Shown here: positions 7,132 to 13,279 of the stretch, piece by piece
Layout: each line of letters opens with the position of its first letter
Numbering within the stretch: position 1 is the first letter of the stretch
Source of the DNA: Candidatus Woesearchaeota archaeon
Lineage (GTDB): Archaea; Nanobdellota; Nanobdellia; SCGC-AAA011-G17; JAPLZO01
Assembly (NCBI GenBank): GCA_026394995.1
Contig: JAPLZO010000052.1
Coordinates: 1-14,305, forward strand
Direction: 5' to 3'
DNA length: 14,305 bases
Translations under genes and position numbers: made by a program
The notes under the pieces: generated by a model
Databases searched by the model: none
What the model was told of the DNA's origin: nothing
What the model saw: only the letters and a program-made list of their open reading frames with translations

Positions 7132-8082
7132 ATGAAGAGAGGTTTAATATCATTAATAACAATATTGTCTTTGTTCTTAGTTATTGTGGGCTGTACAAGT
7201 ACTACAACTACAAGTAAACCTGGAACTTTTGTTGGTGGTACTAATGGATTAGATCTTAGTTTTATAAGTGAAGAGCCACCAGATAGAGTGTTAGATGATA
7301 ATCAAGATTTATTTTATATTACAGTTGCTATAGAAAATAAAGGTGAATTTGATATACCAGCAAATAAAATAATTGGTTCTTTATCAGGAATAGATAAAGA
7401 TTCTTTTCAAATATCATCAATGGATATCAAATTAAATAGAGATTTACCTGGTGTTTCTAAATCTAGAGATAAGGTAATAATGGGTGGAGAAGATGAACTA
7501 GAATTTGGACAAGCTAAATATAAGTATGATTTAAATGCTGATTTTACTGCAACATTAAGAGCTGATGTTTGTTATTCATATGAGACTAAAGCTGTTGCAA
7601 GTATTTGCTTAAAGAAAAATTCAGCTGCTCAGAGAGATAAAGAAGATGTTTGTCCTATTAATAATGCAAACGTTGATCTAGAAGTTTCTGGAGCTCCAAT
7701 ACAAATTGCTAGTGTTGATCAGAGACCAAGTGGAAGTGATGCAGTAAGATTAACTTTTGATGTTGTTAAAAAAACTACTACTGGTGAAGTATTTGCACCA
7801 GATACATTTAGTAATAATTGCAGAGCCCAAGAACAAAAGAAAAATATAGTAGAAGTAGAAGTAAACTCTGCTAAATCAAGTATTCCTATAAGTTGTGGAA
7901 CCTTGGGAAATAGTAATAAAGGAAATACTAAATTAGCTGATAATAAGAAAACAATTAATTGTGTTATAAAAACATCGGGTTTACAGGAAATTGCATTTAA
8001 AACACCAATTAATATTGAAGTAAGATATTTCTATAAAGATGCTATTTCTAAGACATTAATAGTTGAAGATGCAAACAAATAA
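7132..8082 (+). CDS. Predicted surface lipoprotein B, paralogue of lipoprotein A
   Basis: A 316-residue protein with a hydrophobic signal and lipobox I-V-G-C (C21), followed by a Ser/Thr tract (S-T-T-T-T-S) typical of a flexible, possibly glycosylated tether. The N-terminal domain contains G-L-D-L-S-F and E-P-P-D-R at 47-52, then V-A-I-E-N-K-G-E-F-D-I, which matches a domain I recall from DPANN surface lipoproteins of unknown function. The C-terminal domain begins G-A-P-I-Q-I at 187 and ends with strands matching lipoprotein A. Unlike A it has a likely disulfide, C147-C159, plus C174, C229, C254 and C275. A Shine-Dalgarno, AGAGGT, precedes the start by seven bases. It lies 50 bases after A and ends the cluster. 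A binding or scaffold role at the surface is an inference from the beta-rich, lipid-anchored design. Confidence 0.75.
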   Translation: MKRGLISLITILSLFLVIVGCTSTTTTSKPGTFVGGTNGLDLSFISEEPPDRVLDDNQDLFYITVAIENKGEFDIPANKIIGSLSGIDKDSFQISSMDIKLNRDLPGVSKSRDKVIMGGEDELEFGQAKYKYDLNADFTATLRADVCYSYETKAVASICLKKNSAAQRDKEDVCPINNANVDLEVSGAPIQIASVDQRPSGSDAVRLTFDVVKKTTTGEVFAPDTFSNNCRAQEQKKNIVEVEVNSAKSSIPISCGTLGNSNKGNTKLADNKKTINCVIKTSGLQEIAFKTPINIEVRYFYKDAISKTLIVEDANK

Positions 8083-8091
8083 TTAGATATT

Positions 8092-8103
8092 TTTATATAT
8101 TAA
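8092..8103 (+). promoter_or_regulatory. TATA box of the endonuclease Q gene
   Basis: TTTATATATTAA, centred about 25 nt before the ATG at 8122, with no Shine-Dalgarno in between; predicts a leaderless transcript. Confidence 0.5.
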
Positions 8104-8121
8104 ACTTTAATTTAATTCTTT

Positions 8122-9348
8122 ATGAAAATAATAAGTGACTTACATATTCATAGTAGGTTTTCTAGAGCAACTAGCATAAAATTAGATCTATTAAATTTAG
8201 AAAAATGGGCTAGAGTTAAAGGTGTTAATTTATTGGGAACTGGAGATTTTACACATCCTAAATGGATTACAGAATTAAAAAATAATTTAAAAGAAGAAGA
8301 TGGAATATTAAAAAGTAAAACGGGTTTTGATTTTCTTTTACAAACAGAAATAAGCAACATTTATACTCAAGATGGTAGAGGGAGAAGAGTTCATAATATT
8401 ATATTAGCACCAAGTTTTGATGTTGTTGATCAAATTAATGAAGCTTTAGGTAAAAAAGGAAGGTTAGATTATGATGGAAGACCAATATTTGGGTTTAGTT
8501 GTGTTGAATTAGTTGATATGATGAATTCCATTAGTAAAGATATTGAGATAATTCCGGCACATGCATGGACGCCATGGTTTTCTATTTTTGGTTCAATGTC
8601 TGGTTTTAATTCTGTTGAAGAATGTTTTTTGGATAGAGCTAAATATATTCATGCTTTAGAAACTGGCTTAAGTAGTGATCCTGCTATGAATTGGAGATTA
8701 AGTAAATTAGATAATTATGCTTTAGTTTCTTTTTCAGATTTACATAGCTTTTGGCCATGGAGATTAGGTAGAGAGGCTACTGTTTTTGATATTAATCTAA
8801 ATTATAAAAATTTAATAAATGCTATAAGAACAAGAAAAGGATTAGTTGAAACTATAGAAGTAGATCCTGCTTATGGTAAATATCACTATGATGGGCATAG
8901 AATGTGTAATGTTTGTTTAAGTCCAGATGAATCTTTAAAATTAAAAGATATTTGTCCTAAATGTGGTAGAAAATTAACAATAGGAGTTGCTCATAGAGTA
9001 GAAGAATTAGCTGATAGAGATGTTGATTATAAACCAAAAAATGCTATTCCTTTTAAAACATTAATACCACTATCAGAATTATTATCTGTTTATTATAATC
9101 AAGATATCAATACTAAACTTATATGGAATGCTTATAATAAGATTATTGAAAAATATAGTGAACTTGATGTTTTATTAGAATTAAGTCCCGAGCAATTAAA
9201 AGAAATTATGGATACTAAATTAATTAATGTGATATTACAAAATAGAGAAGGAAAAATAAAAGTTAAACCTGGATATGATGGTATGTATGGTGTGCCTATA
9301 TTAGATGTTGTTTATGATAAAAAACAGAAATCTTTAATGGATTTTTAA
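8122..9348 (+). CDS. endoQ: Endonuclease Q (PHP-domain DNA repair nuclease)
   Basis: A 408-residue protein matching EndoQ, which nicks DNA 5' of deaminated bases (uracil, hypoxanthine, xanthine) and abasic sites. The PHP motifs run in order: D-L-H-I-H at 6-10, T-G-D-F-T-H-P at 40-46, E76, H91, P-A-H-A-W-T-P at 145-151, L-E-T-G-L-S-S-D at 179-186 and F-S-D-L-H-S at 204-209. A four-cysteine zinc site (C262, C265, C278, C281) then G-V-A-H-R-V-E-E-L-A-D, hallmarks of EndoQ, follow. Length is close to the roughly 420 residues of Thermococcales EndoQ. The last seven residues, Q-K-S-L-M-D-F, fit the short archaeal PCNA-interacting motif QxxLxxF. It is a single-gene unit with its own TATA box; its stop overlaps the stop of the convergent PAC2 gene. 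An extreme AT-rich genome is prone to cytosine deamination, so such repair is plausible here. Confidence in the family is high. Confidence 0.9.
   Translation: MKIISDLHIHSRFSRATSIKLDLLNLEKWARVKGVNLLGTGDFTHPKWITELKNNLKEEDGILKSKTGFDFLLQTEISNIYTQDGRGRRVHNIILAPSFDVVDQINEALGKKGRLDYDGRPIFGFSCVELVDMMNSISKDIEIIPAHAWTPWFSIFGSMSGFNSVEECFLDRAKYIHALETGLSSDPAMNWRLSKLDNYALVSFSDLHSFWPWRLGREATVFDINLNYKNLINAIRTRKGLVETIEVDPAYGKYHYDGHRMCNVCLSPDESLKLKDICPKCGRKLTIGVAHRVEELADRDVDYKPKNAIPFKTLIPLSELLSVYYNQDINTKLIWNAYNKIIEKYSELDVLLELSPEQLKEIMDTKLINVILQNREGKIKVKPGYDGMYGVPILDVVYDKKQKSLMDF
9319..9324 (-). terminator. Oligo-T run after the PAC2 gene
   Basis: Six A on the + strand, hence T6 on the minus strand, about 20 bases past the PAC2 stop and inside the endonuclease Q coding sequence. 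It is a candidate terminator of the minus-strand operon. Confidence 0.3.
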
Positions 9349-10100
9349 CCAATATAACTAATGTCTCTAGATTGTTTTTTGATTATTTTTTTAATTTCTC
9401 TATTATTTTTTATTTCTTGTTCGATTTGTTGTACTTGATCATTTAATTTATTTGGATCTATCTTTAGATTAAATTGTTTTTTTAATAGTTTTAAAACTTC
9501 TTTTGCGCCTTTGACACCAAGGTAATTTGGATGACCAAATGTTTCTACTAATAATGATATTGCTGGTATATTACGTCTACCTGCTAGTCCTGTCAGAACA
9601 CCTGAAACTCCAATTATTGGACCAACCATTCCATTTAGATTAGCACAAGCATTTAATGATTTATATTTATGGACTATTTTTGAATGAGTTCCTGCACAAT
9701 AAATTCTAGGAGCTTTTGGTATTTTTGGTAAAGCGATTCCACCAATTGTTATTATTTCTGAGAACTTTTTATTTTCAAATGTATCTAGGATTGTATCACA
9801 AAACTCATAGCATGATTCTTCATTTAAAGGTTGGGTATCACCAACTAAAAATAATAAATCTTTGTTTTTAACATTTTTATAATAAATTTCTATTTTTGGT
9901 AATTCTAAAATTGATTTTTCATTTATGAAAGCATAATGTGGAATGTTATAAGATGATATTTCAAAAACTTTTTTTGCTTTAAGTTCATCTACTATAAAAT
10001 CAACTGCAATTTTACCTACATTTCCAATTCCAGGAAGTCCTTCTATCAAAATTGGGTTCTTTATTTCAACATTTGATAATTTCTTAATTTTCCAAGTCAT
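9345..10100 (-). CDS. PAC2-family proteasome assembly chaperone (PbaB-like)
   Basis: A 251-residue protein of the PAC2 family, whose archaeal member PbaB helps assemble or activate the 20S proteasome. The N-terminus has the signature N-P-I-L-I-E-G-L-P-G-I-G-N-V-G-K at 15-30. Later comes Y-C-A-G-T-H at 134-139 and the long conserved block G-P-I-I-G-V-S-G-V-L-T-G-L-A-G-R at 160-175, then L-V-E-T-F-G-H-P at 184-191. The C-terminus is a charged helix, about 215-245, ending S-Y-I-G. Proteasome-docking tails normally end hydrophobic-Tyr-X; here Tyr is third from the end, so docking by this route is uncertain. It is last gene of the minus-strand operon; its ATG lies inside nop10 (17-base overlap), and it shares its stop region with the convergent endonuclease Q gene. 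Exact role versus other archaeal PAC2 paralogues is not settled. Confidence 0.88.
   Translation of the reverse strand: MTWKIKKLSNVEIKNPILIEGLPGIGNVGKIAVDFIVDELKAKKVFEISSYNIPHYAFINEKSILELPKIEIYYKNVKNKDLLFLVGDTQPLNEESCYEFCDTILDTFENKKFSEIITIGGIALPKIPKAPRIYCAGTHSKIVHKYKSLNACANLNGMVGPIIGVSGVLTGLAGRRNIPAISLLVETFGHPNYLGVKGAKEVLKLLKKQFNLKIDPNKLNDQVQQIEQEIKNNREIKKIIKKQSRDISYIG
9375..9392 (+). terminator. Oligo-T runs after the endonuclease Q gene
   Basis: T6 at 9375-9380 and T7 at 9386-9392 on the + strand, 27-44 bases after the stop at 9348 and inside the 3' end of the opposing PAC2 gene. They are plausible archaeal termination sites. Confidence 0.35.
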
Positions 10101-10242
10101 TTTTTTTAGCTATACGCCTATATTTTCCATATTTATCTTCAGGAGAATATTTTGCTGGTTTGGTTGATATTGTTTTTTTGCCACATATAGAGCATGTATC
10201 TTTTAATGTATAATTACAGCATTTAAGTATTTCTTTAGCCAT
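10084..10242 (-). CDS. nop10: H/ACA ribonucleoprotein subunit Nop10
   Basis: A 52-residue protein. Nop10 is a core subunit of the H/ACA guide-RNA particle that makes pseudouridine in rRNA, holding the catalytic Cbf5 subunit. The start is the ATG at 10242, in an 8-base overlap (ATGGCTAA) with the aIF2-alpha stop and after GGAGAG; an upstream in-frame start would only add residues encoded within aIF2-alpha. Conserved parts are Y-T-L-K-D-T-C at 11-17, C-S-I-C at 17-20 and Y-S-P-E-D-K-Y-G-K-Y-R-R at 32-43, the linker and helix that wrap Cbf5. The first zinc knuckle is odd: archaeal homologues usually have CxxCGxYTL, whereas this has adjacent C8-C9 then N-Y-T-L, about three residues shorter. Zinc may still bind C8 or C9 with C17 and C20, or the fold may have changed. 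Confidence 0.9.
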   Translation of the reverse strand: MAKEILKCCNYTLKDTCSICGKKTISTKPAKYSPEDKYGKYRRIAKKNDLEN

Positions 10243-11029
10243 AACGTAAAAACTCTCCTTCACCACCTTCTTTTTTAATATTTGAAATTATTAAATTAGC
10301 AATTTGTTCCATTTGTTGTTCGGCTGATTTATATTCATTAGATGTAATTGTTAATCTATACTTAGGTGCACTTATATAACTAAAGTTGAGTATATAACCC
10401 TTTTCTTTTGCAAAGATTTCACCTTTTTTCATTGCATCTTTTATTATATCAATACCATTTTCTGCTGTGCTTTTTAGAACCAATATGGAACTAATCTTTA
10501 TTTCAGGTGGTTTAATTTTTTCTTGTATAACATTTGTAAGTTCTTTTACTATATCTTTATCAATTTTTAAATTATCTAATACTTGTTCACCATTTATTAG
10601 AATATCTTGGAAACAGCTATTTAGTGAACCATATTCTTCTATGATTTTATGACCTGCTTTATTATATAATTCTTCTAAAGAAATTTTTAATTTTTTAGTA
10701 GCTAATTCTAAAATTTTTTCAGATTTTTGCTCTTGTTTATATTCTTCTTCTTTTTTAAGTCTTGCACTTAAATTAACACGTCTTAAAGATAAATCAATTT
10801 GATGCCTTTCTTTATCTATTTTTAAGACTTTACAGACAATAACTTTATTCTCATGTACATAATCACGAATATTCCTAATACGACCAGGAGCTACTTCAGA
10901 AATATGTATCATTCCTTCTAGATTTGGGTATTCATCTAATGAAGCAAATATAGAAGTAGGTAAAACTTTTTTTACAGTGCAAATAACTAAATCACTTTCA
11001 TTTGGTAAATTTGTTTTCTTATAAAACAT
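10235..11029 (-). CDS. Translation initiation factor 2 subunit alpha
   Basis: A 264-residue aIF2-alpha, part of the heterotrimer that brings initiator Met-tRNA to the small ribosomal subunit. It has the normal three parts: an S1 RNA-binding domain at about 10-84 with E-G-M-I-H-I-S-E-V-A-P-G-R-I-R-N-I at 38-54, a helical domain at about 90-172, and an alpha/beta domain at about 173-262 that binds the gamma subunit. The S-E-V-A-P-G-R-I-R segment is the equivalent of the loop around the phosphorylated serine of eukaryotic eIF2-alpha. Length is normal for the family. It starts three bases after the eS27 stop, with AGAGGT about 13 bases upstream, and overlaps nop10 by eight bases. The order eS27 - aIF2-alpha - nop10 is conserved in archaea, which strengthens all three calls. 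Confidence 0.95.
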   Translation of the reverse strand: MFYKKTNLPNESDLVICTVKKVLPTSIFASLDEYPNLEGMIHISEVAPGRIRNIRDYVHENKVIVCKVLKIDKERHQIDLSLRRVNLSARLKKEEEYKQEQKSEKILELATKKLKISLEELYNKAGHKIIEEYGSLNSCFQDILINGEQVLDNLKIDKDIVKELTNVIQEKIKPPEIKISSILVLKSTAENGIDIIKDAMKKGEIFAKEKGYILNFSYISAPKYRLTITSNEYKSAEQQMEQIANLIISNIKKEGGEGEFLRYG

Positions 11030-11032
11030 ATT

Positions 11033-11221
11033 TTATTCAAGAACCTCTAATATTCTAGCTTTGATTTTTCCTTTTCCACCTGTTGGTTCTATTAGATTTT
11101 TGCTGCAAACTAAACATTTTACAATAGATGACGGCTTGCCAAATACTATTTGTTCATTTTTGCATTTAGAACATCTTACTTTGATGAATTTACTTGTTGG
11201 TTCTTTTAATACTTGTTTCAT
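11033..11221 (-). CDS. rps27e: Ribosomal protein eS27
   Basis: A 62-residue zinc-binding protein of the small subunit. It shows C17-x2-C20 and C36-x2-C39, with K-F-I-K-V-R-C-S-K-C at 11-20, Q-I-V-F-G at 24-28 and the conserved P-T-G-G-K-G-K at 46-52. It lies between eL42 (two bases upstream) and aIF2-alpha (three bases downstream), the standard archaeal arrangement. Length is typical for the archaeal protein. Confidence 0.95.
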   Translation of the reverse strand: MKQVLKEPTSKFIKVRCSKCKNEQIVFGKPSSIVKCLVCSKNLIEPTGGKGKIKARILEVLE

Positions 11222-11223
11222 TT

Positions 11224-11529
11224 TTATTTGATTTCGAATTTTTTAGCTCTAAATCCAGCACTTTGTACTGAGGTTTTATTACAAACTTTACATGTAAACC
11301 TGAAATCTGCCTTTTTACTGGATTTTTTACCAGTCATTTTAGGTTTAGAAGGCTTTGAGCCCCATCTACCTTTATTACCAAAACCGGTACCACGGCCACG
11401 TTTTTTACCTCTTAATAAAGAGCCATGTTTTAAAGGTCCTCTTTCTTTTCTTTTTGCTAAACTAACTATGTGATCTGTGTGCTTTTTACAATGTTTACAG
11501 TATCTTTTAATGGTTTTGGGTATCTTCAT
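11224..11529 (-). CDS. rpl44e: Ribosomal protein eL42 (L44e)
   Basis: A 101-residue basic protein of the large subunit, near the E site. It begins M-K-I-P-K-T and has zinc ligands C11, C14, C80 and C83. Between them lies the long basic loop with H-G-S-L-L-R-G-K-K-R-G-R-G-T-G-F at 35-50, G-N-K-G-R-W-G-S-K-P-S-K at 51-62, and K-P-K-M-T-G-K-K at 63-70, all typical. The start ATG overlaps the GINS stop as ATGA. The DNA encoding the loop at about 11384-11402 is visibly richer in G and C than its surroundings, in line with constrained Gly/Arg codons. Confidence 0.95.
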   Translation of the reverse strand: MKIPKTIKRYCKHCKKHTDHIVSLAKRKERGPLKHGSLLRGKKRGRGTGFGNKGRWGSKPSKPKMTGKKSSKKADFRFTCKVCNKTSVQSAGFRAKKFEIK

Positions 11530-12152
11530 ATTTTGATTTCTTCTGCTCTTTGTTTTTTTATTAATATATTTGCAATATCTATTGGTAATGAGCTTATATC
11601 TTCTTCTTCAAATGGACCATATACATTAAGGTCATCGCCTACAAATTTAGGTATTGCATGTAAAAACCTAATTAGTTTTATCTTTTCTTGTTCCTTTCTC
11701 TCTGTTTTTATATCTTTTGGTTTTTCTTTTTCGGCTAAATTAGGTAGATTATAGGATAATAAACTGTGTAATATACCCTCTCTATGAGTCGAAAAGATTT
11801 TATCTAGATGTTCATATAGACTTTTTTCTTCTGGTAACATTATAGAAGTATCATTTTTTGTTTTTGATCTTGATGAAAACATTGCTATTTGAACTATTTT
11901 GTTTTCTCGCCTTTCATATAATTCTTTTAAAATTTTTTTTATGTTATCAAGTTGGGTTTGTGTTTTTTGGATTTCTGTAAAGTTAAAAAAACTTTCTTTG
12001 TTTTTTTGAGAATCTAGTATTTCTTGTTTTTCTCTTAGATAGTTTAGTACATTTTTAAAAAAATCTTTATCTAATGGTTGAAGCTCTGTTTTGTATTTTT
12101 CTCTTCTAAGTATTTCATATAATGTTTCATAGGTGATTATAACATCTGGCAT
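11526..12152 (-). CDS. gins51: GINS complex subunit, Gins51 type
   Basis: A 208-residue protein. GINS joins MCM helicase and the GAN nuclease in the archaeal replicative complex. The helical A domain, about 5-125, begins I-T-Y-E-T-L-Y-E-I-L-R-R-E-K with L-D-K-D-F-F at 27-32. A charged linker rich in K and E at 138-158 follows. The small B domain is at the C-terminus, about 161-208, with G-D-D-L-N-V-Y-G-P-F-E-E-E-D at 172-185. The A-then-B order is that of Gins51 rather than Gins23. The gene is first of the six-gene minus operon and has a TATA-like element 25 nt before its ATG; its stop overlaps the eL42 start. Co-operon with ribosomal and initiation-factor genes is a long-known archaeal arrangement. 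Confidence 0.9.
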   Translation of the reverse strand: MPDVIITYETLYEILRREKYKTELQPLDKDFFKNVLNYLREKQEILDSQKNKESFFNFTEIQKTQTQLDNIKKILKELYERRENKIVQIAMFSSRSKTKNDTSIMLPEEKSLYEHLDKIFSTHREGILHSLLSYNLPNLAEKEKPKDIKTERKEQEKIKLIRFLHAIPKFVGDDLNVYGPFEEEDISSLPIDIANILIKKQRAEEIKI

Positions 12153-12172
12153 TGTACATCCTAATTTAGTTG

Positions 12173-12180
12173 TTTTTAAA
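12173..12180 (-). promoter_or_regulatory. TATA box of the gins51-eL42-eS27-aIF2a-nop10-PAC2 operon
   Basis: TTTAAAAA on the minus strand, centred 25 nt before the GINS ATG at 12152, in the 33-base gap after apgM. There is no clear Shine-Dalgarno, only AGGATG about five bases from the start. Confidence 0.45.
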
Positions 12181-12185
12181 TTCTT

Positions 12186-13238
12186 TTATGTTGTAGAATT
12201 TATAGTTTTTAACAAGTCTTTTCCTTCAATGATTAAGCCTTTGCTACATGCTTTTTCAGTGAATTCTTTTATATTATTAGAGTGTTTATTATATATCAAA
12301 AAAGGAACAGGGTCTTTAGTATGAATACCTTTTAAACAAGGAGTTGCATGATCTGCTGTAATACAGACTATTCTATCTTTTAGATTGATTATTGGTTTTA
12401 GTAATTTATCAATACGTTCAATTTCTTTGATTTTTGATCTACAATCTTTTAAATGACCATATATATCAGGACCTTTTATTTGAACATATAAGTTGGATTT
12501 TGTGTTTGAAATTTGTTTAAATTCATTTTTTCTAGGTAAAATATGCATACCAAGCATTTTTCCAAGACCTAGTTCAACAGGCATATCTGCTATAATTGAC
12601 CAATTTTTCATGTTATTTAGTTTTTTAATTTTAATTCCTGAACCACGTATCAAAATTGTTTTATCTTTCATGATTTTTTCAGCCTGAGAAATAAAATTGT
12701 TTATTTTTTGAGCTGTTTTTGGATCACCTTTACATAGCTTTTTGATTTTTTTACCATTTATTGAGTTTGATATGTTATTAACTTGGATATAATTAGGGTG
12801 AGTATTCGTTATGTTAGGAGAAGCGTTATTAACAATTAAAATTGCTCTGTAAAAATTATGAGGGATTATTTTGATATCTTTGTCAATTTGATTTAATTTA
12901 CTTATAATAGATTTGTTAGGTATATTTTCTCTTAAATTTAGTAGTTTATTTCCTTTGATTTTTGTAAAATTAACTCTTAAAGCAATTTGTTTTTTTTCTA
13001 ACTCAATACCTAAGCCTAGAGCTTCTAGAGGACCACGGCCAGGGTAATTTTTTAGGTTTTGGCCGAGTATAGAAAATTGAGCTTCACCTGATTCTGGAGC
13101 TATATTTTTAATTGGATACATTAAACCACATAAACTATGAGAAGCTAGGTAATTTAGATTTGGAATATGAGCTTTTTGTAAACATGAATTATTAATAGAA
13201 TCAGCAACACCATCAAGAATTATTATTGTTATTTTCAT
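12186..13238 (-). CDS. apgM: 2,3-bisphosphoglycerate-independent phosphoglycerate mutase, archaeal type
   Basis: A 350-residue enzyme of the alkaline phosphatase superfamily that interconverts 3- and 2-phosphoglycerate in glycolysis and gluconeogenesis. The expected metal and catalytic residues are visible: D9 in L-D-G, nucleophile S50 in P-E-S-G-E-A, D258 and H262 in D-I-Y-G-H, D296-H297 in T-A-D-H-A-T-P, and H306 in H-T-K-D-P-V-P. The archaeal signature G-R-G-P-L-E-A-L-G at 67-75 and R-V-N-F at 88-91 is also present. It is shorter than the roughly 400 residues usual for the family, and the motif around the serine, usually G-S-D-x-A-H, reads E-S-G-E-A-Q. It is single-gene and divergent from truD, with a TATA box 25 nt before its ATG and no Shine-Dalgarno. 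Activity is expected but the altered serine loop deserves notice. Confidence 0.9.
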   Translation of the reverse strand: MKITIIILDGVADSINNSCLQKAHIPNLNYLASHSLCGLMYPIKNIAPESGEAQFSILGQNLKNYPGRGPLEALGLGIELEKKQIALRVNFTKIKGNKLLNLRENIPNKSIISKLNQIDKDIKIIPHNFYRAILIVNNASPNITNTHPNYIQVNNISNSINGKKIKKLCKGDPKTAQKINNFISQAEKIMKDKTILIRGSGIKIKKLNNMKNWSIIADMPVELGLGKMLGMHILPRKNEFKQISNTKSNLYVQIKGPDIYGHLKDCRSKIKEIERIDKLLKPIINLKDRIVCITADHATPCLKGIHTKDPVPFLIYNKHSNNIKEFTEKACSKGLIIEGKDLLKTINSTT

Positions 13239-13248
13239 ATAAGAAAGG

Positions 13249-13256
13249 TTTATATC
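13249..13256 (+). promoter_or_regulatory. TATA box of truD
   Basis: TTTATATC, centred about 27 nt before the truD ATG at 13280; predicts a leaderless transcript. The closer TTTATAAA at 13261-13268 is too near the ATG to serve this gene and is assigned to apgM. Confidence 0.5.
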
Positions 13257-13258
13257 TA

Positions 13259-13268
13259 TTTTTATAAA
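13259..13268 (-). promoter_or_regulatory. TATA box of apgM
   Basis: TTTATAAAAA on the minus strand, centred about 25 nt before the apgM ATG at 13238. It sits next to the oppositely directed truD TATA box within the 41-base intergenic gap, and no Shine-Dalgarno is present. Confidence 0.5.
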
Positions 13269-13279
13269 CTTTTCTTACT

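Noticed and set aside
10243..10266. Longer Nop10 starting at 10266
   Set aside because: The extra residues are encoded within the aIF2-alpha end, do not resemble Nop10, and the ATG at 10242 has GGAGAG and gives the normal N-terminus.
11213..11754. Open frames on the + strand across eL42 and GINS
   Set aside because: They are antisense to clearly conserved genes, have no ribosome site, and their translations are low-complexity phenylalanine-, leucine- and serine-rich sequence.
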